DNA from: Prevotella sp. KH2C16
GTDB lineage: Bacteria > Bacteroidota > Bacteroidia > Bacteroidales > Bacteroidaceae
Direction of reading: 5' to 3'
Length of the DNA: 64,000 nucleotides
Assembly: GCF_900113305.1 (NCBI RefSeq)
Contig: NZ_FOOW01000003.1
Span: 62,001 to 126,000 of the forward strand
The notes beneath the pieces are model-generated. The model did no database searches. It was not told the DNA's origin and saw only the letters and a program-made list of their open reading frames with translations. The position numbers and the translations under genes are program-made. Position 1 is the stretch's first letter. Every line of letters begins with the position of its first letter. Positions 36,904 to 45,154 of this stretch are shown here, piece by piece.

Positions 36904-38080
36904 AAAGAACTAAGCCTTTCAAATACTCTCCCTCCGGATGATAAATATTAATAGGATGGTCGGCAGGCTGATGCAACTGGTGCAAGATACGCACTTTCCT
37001 GCCTGCCTGAGCGGCAGCCGTAAAGACTGCATTACGGAAATTATCCTTTGTTACCACTTGCGAACAGCTAAAGGTGAAGAGGATTCCACCCGGCTTGATG
37101 CGTTCTAATCCTTTGACATTGAGCCGCGTGTATCCCTTCAAGGCATTGTGTAATGCACCTCGGTGCTTGGCAAATGCCGGGGGATCCAAGACCATCAAGT
37201 CATACTTGCCGTCATTGGCATCGAGATACTTGAAGGCATCCTCACAGAAGGCCTGATGTCGCTTGTCGTCCGGAAAGTTCAAGGCTATATTTTGTTTGGT
37301 GAGTTCTATTGCCTTTGCACTACTGTCTACGGAGTGCACGAGAGTAGCACCTCCACGCATCGCATAGACCGAGAACCCGCCGGTATAGCAGAACATGTTA
37401 AGAACAGAGCGGTTTTTGGCATATCTTTCGAGCAATGCCCGGTTTTCCCTTTGGTCTACAAAGAATCCCGTCTTCTGTCCTTTCAGCCAATCCACATGGA
37501 ACTTAAGTCCGTTTTCCACGGCCACATCATTATTGCTACCGCCGTAAATAAAGCCGTTCTCCTGTCCTAACTCGGCCTTATATGGCAGCGTTGTCTCACT
37601 CTTATAATAAACATTCTGAATTCTTTCGCCCATCACTTGCGTCAAGGCATTGCATATTTGCTGACGACAGACATGCATTCCCACACTATGAGCCTGCATT
37701 ACCGCCGTCTCTCCATAGCAGTCTATCACCAGTCCCGGCAGGTTATCGCCTTCACCGTGAACCAGTCGATAGGTATTGTTCGACGGGTTATCGGCAATAC
37801 CGATGCCGACTCTCATCCGAAGAGCAGACTTTAGCCGGCTTTCCCAGAAGTCCTGATTGATTTCAATATCACGGAAAGATAAGACGCGTACGGCAATAGA
37901 ACCGACTTGGTAATGCCCTACTGCGACAAAGTCGCCACGATGAGTAAAGATTCTAACGGGTTCACCTTCCTCTATTCCTTCATCCATTCTCTGGATTGCA
38001 CCGGAAAAGATCCAAGGATGGAAACGCAACAAACTCTCTTCCTTACCTTTCTTCAATAGAATGGTCTTGTATATGGTCAT
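36893..38080 (-). CDS. RlmI-like 23S rRNA cytosine methyltransferase (PUA + class I SAM)
   Basis: A 395-residue protein with an N-terminal PUA domain (LLRFHPWIFSGAIQRMDEG, EPVRIFTHRGDFVAVGHYQ in part) and a class I SAM methyltransferase domain: MFCYTGGFSVYAMRGGA (SAM loop), VDSSAKAIELTKQN, and motif IV DLMVLDPPAFAKH followed by FSCSQVV with the catalytic-type cysteine. The layout equals E. coli RlmI (m5C1962 of 23S rRNA), so that activity is likely. It starts 4 nt after the exonuclease gene. Confidence 0.88.
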   Translation of the reverse strand: MTIYKTILLKKGKEESLLRFHPWIFSGAIQRMDEGIEEGEPVRIFTHRGDFVAVGHYQVGSIAVRVLSFRDIEINQDFWESRLKSALRMRVGIGIADNPSNNTYRLVHGEGDNLPGLVIDCYGETAVMQAHSVGMHVCRQQICNALTQVMGERIQNVYYKSETTLPYKAELGQENGFIYGGSNNDVAVENGLKFHVDWLKGQKTGFFVDQRENRALLERYAKNRSVLNMFCYTGGFSVYAMRGGATLVHSVDSSAKAIELTKQNIALNFPDDKRHQAFCEDAFKYLDANDGKYDLMVLDPPAFAKHRGALHNALKGYTRLNVKGLERIKPGGILFTFSCSQVVTKDNFRNAVFTAAAQAGRKVRILHQLHQPADHPINIYHPEGEYLKGLVLYVE

Positions 38081-38084
38081 TTCG

Positions 38085-38729
38085 CTATACTTTTAGTGTT
38101 GCAACTGATTCAGGGACTTTTACGAGTTCGTAGTCTCCCGTTCTTTTCAATCGGAGAATCTCTTCATAGAGATTGATACAGGTCCACGCATCTGTGGCGG
38201 CATACTGTTTCTGCTTGTCGCTCAGCACATCCGCCTCCCAGTTAGAAAGTCGTTGGCGCTTGTTTATCTTCTGATGGAAAAGGTTAGCGTAAAGTTTCTG
38301 TAAGGACAAGTCTTCTATTCCAAGTTCGCCCACTATGCTCTGAAGGTCTATGAAGTATCCAGGCGTAAACTTCGCCCTTTTATACAAGGCCAGCAAATCA
38401 TCGTGCCAGGAGAGCCCTATCATAGGGACATCGGTATTCTCAAGTAGCTTTATCATGGCGGGAGTCAGTCCCGTACGGTTTAAGCGGAAAAGGAAACAAG
38501 TGTCTCTTGTGGAAACCTGCAGGAGCGATACCTTGAAATTATCTCCTTTCTTAAAGGAGGGACGCGTCTCCGTATCAACCCCCAGAATGTCTTTAGACAA
38601 GAGATAATCCACCGCCTTCTGGGTCTCGCCCGGACTTATGATTGTGATTATACGGCCGGGAAATACCACCGTGGGCATCTCTGTAATGGCTTTCTTGTCA
38701 AACTTATTATATATTATCTTTCTCATCAC
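38085..38729 (-). CDS. DEDDy 3'-5' exonuclease domain protein (RNase D-like)
   Basis: A 214-residue single-domain exonuclease. ExoI motif ILGVDTETRPSF, ExoII region IGLSWHDDLLAL, and ExoIII YAATDAWTCINLYEEIL with Tyr four residues before the Asp (DEDDy type). It lacks the HRDC domains of RNase D. Whether it trims RNA or DNA cannot be told from sequence. First gene of an apparent minus-strand operon with the methyltransferase and tilS, with its own -7 element. Confidence 0.88.
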   Translation of the reverse strand: MMRKIIYNKFDKKAITEMPTVVFPGRIITIISPGETQKAVDYLLSKDILGVDTETRPSFKKGDNFKVSLLQVSTRDTCFLFRLNRTGLTPAMIKLLENTDVPMIGLSWHDDLLALYKRAKFTPGYFIDLQSIVGELGIEDLSLQKLYANLFHQKINKRQRLSNWEADVLSDKQKQYAATDAWTCINLYEEILRLKRTGDYELVKVPESVATLKV

Positions 38730-38746
38730 TCATCTATAACAATGTG

Positions 38747-38754
38747 CAAAATTA
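38747..38754 (-). promoter_or_regulatory. -7 element for the exonuclease/methyltransferase/tilS operon
   Basis: TAATTTTG on minus, 17 nt before ATG 38729. It is back to back with the ftsK -7 element at 38798, so this 100-nt gap holds two divergent promoters. Confidence 0.5.
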
Positions 38755-38797
38755 GAAAAAAGTTACGAAATTATGAACGATTCTAACTTTTTTCCAC

Positions 38798-38805
38798 TAT
38801 TTTTG
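38798..38805 (+). promoter_or_regulatory. -7 element for ftsK
   Basis: TATTTTTG matches TAnnTTTG and lies 26 nt before the ftsK ATG. The -33 element is not clear. Confidence 0.5.
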
Positions 38806-38831
38806 CAAGTAAAAAGAATAACATCAAACAC

Positions 38832-41273
38832 ATGGCAAGAAAGAAAACTGAGCGTAAGCCGAAAAATGTAGGTGAAGCGGTCGGCTTTAGCAATATATTC
38901 AGCAACGAGAAAACTGACTTTATTTTAGGGCTTTTGCTCATGGCATTGGCAATCTATGCCATCATTGCCATGATTTCCTACTTCTCCACCGGACAAGCAG
39001 ATCAAAGCCTGTTGGAAAGCCTTCGCCCGGGGGAATGGATGAATACGGACAAGACTTTTACGAATTATTGCGGGTCAATAGGAGCTATCATTGCCTACTA
39101 TCTTATCACCGTGAACTTCGGCTTGTCGGCATTTATGATTCCGGCATTTGCCATTCTGGTATCCCTGAAGCTTATCAAGGCCTATCAGAAGATAAACCTA
39201 TGGAAGTGGTTCTTCGGCACCATGCTCGTAATGATTTGGTGCTCTATCACATTTGCCAAGTTTCTTACTCCGCTCATGGGCGACCAGGTCTTCAATCCTG
39301 GTGGCAATCACGGGCTATTCTGCGTACAGCGGCTTGAGGATATGATTGGTCCCCCGGGACTTACGGCATTGCTCCTTATCGTTGCCATAGCGTTCCTCAC
39401 CTATCTGAGTGCAGAAACCATAGAGGTCATTCGCAAGGCCTTGAATCCCATCGGATACATTACCTCCAAGATTAAGTTTACGGTTACCAACAACCACGGC
39501 AACCAAAACAACGAACCGGAATATGTAGACAGCACCGTGGAAAAAGTCGCCGAGCCAGAACCGGCTTCTTCTGTGATAGACCTTACACCGAATCCTGTCA
39601 TACAAAAAGAGGATGCGGCAGGCACAAAGGCAAGCCCTGTGCCAACACCCAAGGAGCCACAGGCGGAAAGCGACGATAAGCTTACCGTGGAAGTTGCCAA
39701 GAACGAAGAAGGCGTAACGGGAAACCAAGTGGTCTCGGGCATAGACCTCAGCACCCCCATCGACCCTCGTGAGCCTTTCCTAAGATATAAATTTCCCACT
39801 CTTGACTTGCTCAAGAAATATGAGGCTGACGGCAAGACACAGGTTGATATGGAAGAAATCAAGGATAACAATGCCCATATCGTGCAAGTCCTGAACAGCT
39901 TCGGGGTTACTATCAAAGAAATAAAAGCGACCGTCGGCCCCACCATCACCCTCTATGAGATTACCCCGGGAGAAGGTATGAGAATCTCCAAAATCCGCAA
40001 TCTGGAGGATGATATCGCCCTAAGTCTCTCGGCTCTTGGCATTCGCATCATAGCTCCCATCCCGGGGAAAGGCACTATTGGTATCGAGGTTCCTAACAAG
40101 AAGAAGAACATCGTGTCGATGGAGAGTGTTCTTGGCACCAAGAAATTCAAGGATACCAAAATGGATCTGCCGCTCGCCTTGGGCAAGACTATCACCAATG
40201 AGGTTTTCATGGTCGATCTTGCGAAGATTCCTCATCTACTCGTGGCGGGTGCAACGGGTCAGGGTAAGTCTGTCGGCCTGAATGCCATTATCACCTCACT
40301 CCTCTACAAGAAACATCCGAATGAGCTGAAGTTCGTCCTCATCGACCCTAAGAAGGTTGAGTTCTCCGTATACAACAAGATAGCTCCCCACTTCATGGCA
40401 TCACTTCCAGAGAACGAGGAGGAACCCATTATTACGGATGTGCAGAAAGTAGTGCGCACCCTGAACTCACTATGCAAGCTGATGGACTATCGCTACGACC
40501 TCCTTAAGATGGCTGGGGTAAACAAGATAAAGGACTATAACGAAAAGTTCCTGAACCATCAGCTCGATCTCACCAAAGGCCATGAATACATGCCATACAT
40601 AGTCGTCGTCATCGATGAGTTCGGCGACCTGATCATGACTGCAGGAAAGGAGGTTGAGCTTCCTATTGCCCGTATTGCCCAGCTGGCACGCGCCGTGGGC
40701 ATCCACATGGTAATAGCCACTCAGCGTCCGACGACCACGATCATCACGGGTAATATCAAGGCCAACTTCCCCGGCCGTATGGCCTTCCGGGTTATGGCAC
40801 AAATCGACTCCCGTACTATCCTCGACACAAAGGGCGCCGACCAGCTGATAGGCCGAGGCGACATGCTCTTCCTGAACGGCGGAGAGCCCGTCCGTGTGCA
40901 GTGTGCATTCGTAGACACTCCCGAGATAGCGAGAATTAACAACTTCGTGGCCGACCAGCCCGGACCAATCGAACCAATGGAACTTCCGGAACCGTCGGAA
41001 GAAGGGGCTGGCGGCAATGGCGGCGGTGGAGCCAACATGAATAATGTGGATCCTTATTTTGAGGAAGCCGCCCGGGCAATCGTGCTTACCCAACAGGGCT
41101 CTACCAGCATGATTCAGCGCCGCCTCGCAATCGGCTACAACCGTGCCGGCCGCCTGATGGATCAATTAGAGGCCGCAGGAATCGTAGGATCTGCCATGGG
41201 CAGCAAGCCGCGTGATGTACTTGTACAAGATGAGAACACATTGAATGATATATTAGCAAAATTGAAATCATGA
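38832..41273 (+). CDS. ftsK: DNA translocase FtsK
   Basis: An 813-residue septal DNA pump. N-terminal membrane domain with four helices (about residues 30-195), a Pro/Glu-rich linker (about 210-300) that is short compared with E. coli, then the RecA-like motor: Walker A AGATGQGKSVGLNAII and Walker B YIVVVIDEFGDLIM. The C-terminal winged-helix gamma domain (AIVLTQQGSTSMIQRRLAIG) reads polar DNA sequences and activates XerCD at dif. It acts at the division septum. The next gene overlaps it by 4 nt. Confidence 0.97.
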   Translation: MARKKTERKPKNVGEAVGFSNIFSNEKTDFILGLLLMALAIYAIIAMISYFSTGQADQSLLESLRPGEWMNTDKTFTNYCGSIGAIIAYYLITVNFGLSAFMIPAFAILVSLKLIKAYQKINLWKWFFGTMLVMIWCSITFAKFLTPLMGDQVFNPGGNHGLFCVQRLEDMIGPPGLTALLLIVAIAFLTYLSAETIEVIRKALNPIGYITSKIKFTVTNNHGNQNNEPEYVDSTVEKVAEPEPASSVIDLTPNPVIQKEDAAGTKASPVPTPKEPQAESDDKLTVEVAKNEEGVTGNQVVSGIDLSTPIDPREPFLRYKFPTLDLLKKYEADGKTQVDMEEIKDNNAHIVQVLNSFGVTIKEIKATVGPTITLYEITPGEGMRISKIRNLEDDIALSLSALGIRIIAPIPGKGTIGIEVPNKKKNIVSMESVLGTKKFKDTKMDLPLALGKTITNEVFMVDLAKIPHLLVAGATGQGKSVGLNAIITSLLYKKHPNELKFVLIDPKKVEFSVYNKIAPHFMASLPENEEEPIITDVQKVVRTLNSLCKLMDYRYDLLKMAGVNKIKDYNEKFLNHQLDLTKGHEYMPYIVVVIDEFGDLIMTAGKEVELPIARIAQLARAVGIHMVIATQRPTTTIITGNIKANFPGRMAFRVMAQIDSRTILDTKGADQLIGRGDMLFLNGGEPVRVQCAFVDTPEIARINNFVADQPGPIEPMELPEPSEEGAGGNGGGGANMNNVDPYFEEAARAIVLTQQGSTSMIQRRLAIGYNRAGRLMDQLEAAGIVGSAMGSKPRDVLVQDENTLNDILAKLKS

Positions 41274-41881
41274 TGAAAAAATTAAGTATATGCCTGCTCC
41301 TGATGATGGCATGTCTCACCTCGGGAGCACAAAATGCCACCCTGGCACGAAAGGTGCTTGACAAGACGGCCGCTGTCGTCGGCAGTAAGAACGGTGCAAG
41401 CGCCAACTTCTCCCTGACAAGCAAGAAATATGGAAGCGTTACCGGTACCATCGCCATTAAGGGCAACATGTTTCATGCGACGACGCCCGAAGCCATCGTA
41501 TGGTATAACGGCAAGACCCAATGGAGCTATATGAAGAAAACCAACGAGGTGAATGTAAACAATCCCACCGAAGCTCAGCAGATGAGGATGAACCCCTATA
41601 AGTTCATTACCATGTATAAGACAGGCTATAACATGGGTATCACCGATAAGGGAAGCAACTACTGGGTGCACCTGATTGCACAAAACAAGTCGAGAACGGT
41701 ACAAGAACTCTACATCCTCGTCAATAAGAAAAGCTATAAGCCAAGCCAGATCCGCATGCGGCAAGGTTCTGACTGGACGGATATAAGCATCTCTAATTTC
41801 AAGACGAAGAAACTGTCGAACAGCCTGTTCACATTCAATGCCAAGGACTTTCCTACCGCGGAAGTAATCGACTTGAGGTAA
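41270..41881 (+). CDS. LolA-like outer-membrane lipoprotein carrier
   Basis: A 203-residue periplasmic protein with signal peptide (residues about 1-20, ending TSGAQ). The beta-rich body (GSVTGTIAIKGNMFHATTPE, IVWYNGKTQWSYMKKTNEVN) fits the LolA/LolB fold, in which W-Y-N-G-K-T-x-W is a usual landmark. It would carry lipoproteins from the inner to the outer membrane. The ATG overlaps the ftsK stop by 4 nt; ftsK-lolA adjacency also occurs in other bacteria. Confidence 0.85.
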   Translation: MMKKLSICLLLMMACLTSGAQNATLARKVLDKTAAVVGSKNGASANFSLTSKKYGSVTGTIAIKGNMFHATTPEAIVWYNGKTQWSYMKKTNEVNVNNPTEAQQMRMNPYKFITMYKTGYNMGITDKGSNYWVHLIAQNKSRTVQELYILVNKKSYKPSQIRMRQGSDWTDISISNFKTKKLSNSLFTFNAKDFPTAEVIDLR

Positions 41882-41900
41882 ACGCAACCCTTACTTATCC

Positions 41901-43415
41901 ATGAAGAGGCTGGCATTATTCAAGGAATTGCGCAGACACCGCAAGCTTGCGGAGAAGAGAGCGCTAAGCTATCAGCAGAACAAGGCGGCAAAGGTGATGA
42001 TTTACATTTCCTCTTCCCTCGTATTCCTGTATCTGATTTTCATCGCGATCATGTTCTCTCTCGCTGCAAACGACAGCACCAGCGTTACGCCGCTGGAGTT
42101 CATCTTCGGTCAGGCACCTTTCATCCTCCTCATTGACTTCAGTTTCCGATTCATGGCACAGCAAACGCCGGCACAGCTGGTGAAGCCCTATATTTTGCTG
42201 CCCATCCATAAATTTGCCTGTGTCGACACCTTCTTAGGCACATCCATGCTCAACACCAGCAACCTCATCTGGTTTACCTTGCTGATTCCATACGCACTGA
42301 TGTCGCTCATTTTCAGCTACCCTATCTGGACAGTCCTCATGTTCCTGCTCTTCTGGTGGCTGCTCATTGTTGCCGACAGTCAATGGTATCTGATCTGCCG
42401 GACCAAGATAACCGACAGCCTGCTATGGTGGCTGCTGCCCGTCGCGGTATATGCCATCATGGCTGCACCCATTCTCCTGGAACTTGGCAAAGACAAAGGA
42501 TGGGAAAACTTCTTTGAACTTTATGCCGGCATCGGCACCCTCATGGAACGGGGCAACCCGCTTCCCCTCCTCGGGGTCATCGCCCTGCTTGCCGCCCTTC
42601 TCGCCGTCAACAGGAAGCTTCAGTATTCCCATGTATGGAAAGAACTGGCAAAGGTCGAAACCACCAAGCTGCACAGCGTTACCCGATTCTCGTTCCTTGA
42701 TAAATATGGAGAAATCGGCGAGTACCTGAAACTTGAGATCAAGACCATCCTCAGGAACAAGAATCCGCGGAAAACCTTTATCTCCAATGCAGCCGTCGTT
42801 CTCTTTTTCGTCTTGCTGATAGCATTTACAGATATGTATGACGGCGACACCTTTTCCAATGTCTGGTGCATTTACTGCTTCGTCATCTTAGGAACCACGA
42901 ACATCATCAAGGTGATGTGCAACGAGGGCAACTACATCGACGGCCTCATGGTGCATAAAGAAAACATCCTGAGCCTGCTGAAGGCCAAATACATTTTCAA
43001 CAGTGCCATGCTGATATTCCCGTTCCTACTGATGCTTCCGACGGTCTTTGCCGGGAAATGGGATATCGCCATGCTGTTTTCCTACGGGGCTTTCACGGCT
43101 GGATTCCAGTTCTTCATCCTCTTCCAGATGGCCGTCTACAACAAGCAGACGATGCCCCTGAACGAGAAATTCATTGCCAAAGGTAATGTAGACAATAACT
43201 ATTTTGCCATAGCTGCATCCATTTCCGCATTCGCCATACCCATGATGCTGATCAGCATCCTCCAGAGTCTGCTCTCCAAGAACATGTCTTATTTCATCAT
43301 GTTCATGATTGGCCTGATCTTCATTGCGACCAGTGGACTATGGTTGCGCAACATCTACAATCGCCTGATGAAGCGCCGCTATGCCAATATGGAGTCCTTC
43401 AGGGCTTCCAGATGA
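41901..43415 (+). CDS. Polytopic membrane protein, DUF5687-like (ABC permease-like)
   Basis: A 504-residue protein with about twelve hydrophobic helices and a cytoplasmic charged region near residues 245-285 (WKELAKVETTKLHSVTRFSF). It resembles the Bacteroidetes DUF5687 family, whose members often sit beside an ABC ATPase and may serve as export permeases. No ATPase gene is adjacent here. The name is from memory of the family pattern, so moderate certainty. It follows lolA by 19 nt and its 3' end overlaps the convergent folK gene by 17 nt. Confidence 0.68.
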   Translation: MKRLALFKELRRHRKLAEKRALSYQQNKAAKVMIYISSSLVFLYLIFIAIMFSLAANDSTSVTPLEFIFGQAPFILLIDFSFRFMAQQTPAQLVKPYILLPIHKFACVDTFLGTSMLNTSNLIWFTLLIPYALMSLIFSYPIWTVLMFLLFWWLLIVADSQWYLICRTKITDSLLWWLLPVAVYAIMAAPILLELGKDKGWENFFELYAGIGTLMERGNPLPLLGVIALLAALLAVNRKLQYSHVWKELAKVETTKLHSVTRFSFLDKYGEIGEYLKLEIKTILRNKNPRKTFISNAAVVLFFVLLIAFTDMYDGDTFSNVWCIYCFVILGTTNIIKVMCNEGNYIDGLMVHKENILSLLKAKYIFNSAMLIFPFLLMLPTVFAGKWDIAMLFSYGAFTAGFQFFILFQMAVYNKQTMPLNEKFIAKGNVDNNYFAIAASISAFAIPMMLISILQSLLSKNMSYFIMFMIGLIFIATSGLWLRNIYNRLMKRRYANMESFRASR

Positions 43416-43800
43416 GGGCTTCCTCACCTATCTCGGTCAGAAGCCGGCGAACATAACTCCGCCTCCAGTCATCCTCGTGATACTTCTTGTCGTCGAAATA
43501 GAGTATGTCGAGGTCTATGCGCACTATTCCTTTGCCGCGCTCGCCCTTACCGCTTCCCATCGTTTTCTCTATGTGCCGCAACGCCCGGTGTACCTGAACA
43601 TAGTTATGGACACAGGTTCCCACCGCGATGCAATTAAGAAAGTCGTCCGACTCTATGCCAATCGGCTCAGTGGAGATGACTGTCGAAAAGGTCATTCCGG
43701 GAAACAATTTGACCAAATGAATCTTAGCCAAGTCGATATTCGCGCCAGCATCCGTATTAGCTCCAAGAGCTATAATCAATTTATGTTGTTTCATAGCCAT
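43399..43800 (-). CDS. folK: Short HPPK-like pterin pyrophosphokinase
   Basis: The frame runs to 43836, but the -7 element at 43819-43826 lies inside that, so ATG 43800 (or 43794) is the likely start, giving about 133 residues. Landmarks of 6-hydroxymethyl-7,8-dihydropterin pyrophosphokinase: LIIALGANTDAGANI, STEPIGIESDDFLN and GIVRIDLDILYFDD with the metal-binding Asp pair DLD. It is about 25 residues shorter than E. coli FolK, and the PH-containing loop before the C-terminal strand reads YHEDDWRRSYVRRLL. Activity in folate synthesis is likely but not certain given the compaction. Confidence 0.78.
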   Translation of the reverse strand: MAMKQHKLIIALGANTDAGANIDLAKIHLVKLFPGMTFSTVISTEPIGIESDDFLNCIAVGTCVHNYVQVHRALRHIEKTMGSGKGERGKGIVRIDLDILYFDDKKYHEDDWRRSYVRRLLTEIGEEALIWKP

Positions 43801-43818
43801 GACAGTATGTGCTTTTGG

Positions 43819-43826
43819 CAAATTTA
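43819..43826 (-). promoter_or_regulatory. -7 element for folK
   Basis: TAAATTTG on minus, 18 nt before ATG 43800. It decides the start because the longer open frame would begin upstream of it. Confidence 0.5.
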
Positions 43827-43892
43827 GCAAAAACATCCAATTATGATACTTTTATTCACATTTTTTAAGTGTAAAGGCAAGATTTTGGAGGT

Positions 43893-43975
43893 GTTTCAAC
43901 GACTGAAACAGAATGTTTCAATAGTTGAAGCAAGGTGTTTCTATTACTGAAACAAAGTTTTTCAGCGACAGAGAG
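43893..43975. repeat. Period-22 palindrome array, GTTTC/GAAAC type (locus D)
   Basis: Three good 17-nt units start at 43893, 43915 and 43937 with spacers AGAAT and AAGGT: GTTTCAACGACTGAAAC, GTTTCAATAGTTGAAGC and GTTTCTATTACTGAAAC. After spacer AAAGT a decayed fourth unit starts at 43959. It lies in a divergent gap between folK and the GH73 gene. The same arm type and even the spacer AAGGT recur at 57003-57085. Confidence 0.87.
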
Positions 43976-44184
43976 TCTCCCAGATGACTACTGTCTCAAA
44001 TTTAAAATAGCACCTTTTCATAATAAGAATATAGCATTTCATCCTGGGAACCGCTGTTTGTATGGTCACTATCAGCAAAAACTATCGGAGTATGGGCATG
44101 GTGCTAATCAGAGAAGATTCCATATAGATTGTTATTATGAGTTAAAAGTAACGAGGTGAACCATGGCTTTTCAACATTATTAAG
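43976..44184 (+). pseudogene. Possible transposase zinc-finger remnant
   Basis: About 44050-44159 reads in one frame as CLYGHYQQKLSEYGHGANQR, then RFHIDCYYELK. This resembles the N-terminal zinc finger of IS1-like transposases (C-P-x-C-x-x-x-x-x-x-K-x-G-x-x-x-x-G-x-Q-R-Y-x-C). The second cysteine of the first pair is missing and no transposase body or terminal inverted repeats follow. Call is weak. Confidence 0.2.
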
Positions 44185-44192
44185 TAAATTTG
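44185..44192 (+). promoter_or_regulatory. -7 element for the GH73 glucosaminidase gene
   Basis: TAAATTTG, 18 nt before ATG 44211. No clear -33 partner. Confidence 0.5.
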
Positions 44193-44210
44193 CGATAAGA
44201 AGCTTAATTC

Positions 44211-45128
44211 ATGAAGAAAGAACTATCTATCGCCTTCCTGGCTATCTGCATAAGCATCCAAGCGCATGCCCAGATGAAATGGAACCAGGCTTACCAGACC
44301 TATATCGACCAATATAAAGACCTTGCCATCGAGGAAATGCTGAGGTATGGCATACCGGCAAGCATCACCCTTGCGCAGGGAGTCTTCGAAAGCGGTGCCG
44401 GAAAGAGTGATTTGGCCGTCAGGGGCAATAACCATTTCGGCATCAAATGCCATGACTGGACAGGAGCGACGATGTATCACGACGACGACGCGAGGGGCGA
44501 ATGCTTCCGCGTATACAATAACGCACGGGAAAGCTACACAGATCACAGCCGGTTTCTTGCCAACAACATCCGCTATCGCCGCCTCTTCTCGCTGAAGAGG
44601 ACGGACTATCAGGGCTGGGCGCGAGGTCTCAAGGAGTGTGGCTACGCCACCAATCCGCAGTATGCGAGCAAGCTGATCCAGCTCATTGAACTCTATCGCC
44701 TGCATGAATATGACTACGCAAGGAGCTACGATAAGTTCATGGCAAAGCACACGGAGGACAATCCCGTCTCCAAGGTCCTGGGCCTGCACCCCATCTATCT
44801 GTATAACCAGAACTACTATATCTATGCCCGCGAAGGCGACACTTTTAAGGCCATAGGAAAAGAAATAGGAATCAGCTATCGCTCAATAGCCAAATATAAT
44901 GAGCGCGACCATAAGGATGTGCTCCACGAGGGAGAAATCATCTATCTGAAAAAGAAGCAGAAGAAGGCACTGAAAGAATTCAAGAACCGTCCTCACACCG
45001 TGCAACCGGGAGAGAGCATGTATCTCATCGCCCAGAAATACGGCATCCGTCTGAGCAACCTCTACAGGATGAACAAGCTCCCGGAAGACTATGAAATCAA
45101 GGTGGGAGACCAGCTTAAAGTTCGCTAA
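44211..45128 (+). CDS. Secreted GH73 glucosaminidase with LysM domain(s)
   Basis: A 305-residue peptidoglycan hydrolase. Signal peptide of about 21 residues (ending AHAQ). The glucosaminidase domain spans about 30-165, with catalytic Glu in LAQGVFESGAGKSDLA and the family segment NNHFGIKCHDW; CGYATNPQYASKLIQLIE is the usual FlgJ-type closing motif. A weaker LysM-like unit (YYIYAREGDTFKAIGKEIG) precedes a clear C-terminal LysM at about 262-305 (HTVQPGESMYLIAQKYGIR). It would cleave the glycan backbone. Two more genes follow closely on plus. Confidence 0.93.
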   Translation: MKKELSIAFLAICISIQAHAQMKWNQAYQTYIDQYKDLAIEEMLRYGIPASITLAQGVFESGAGKSDLAVRGNNHFGIKCHDWTGATMYHDDDARGECFRVYNNARESYTDHSRFLANNIRYRRLFSLKRTDYQGWARGLKECGYATNPQYASKLIQLIELYRLHEYDYARSYDKFMAKHTEDNPVSKVLGLHPIYLYNQNYYIYAREGDTFKAIGKEIGISYRSIAKYNERDHKDVLHEGEIIYLKKKQKKALKEFKNRPHTVQPGESMYLIAQKYGIRLSNLYRMNKLPEDYEIKVGDQLKVR

Positions 45129-45154
45129 CCCCGGAATATAATAAGGTAAAGGCT

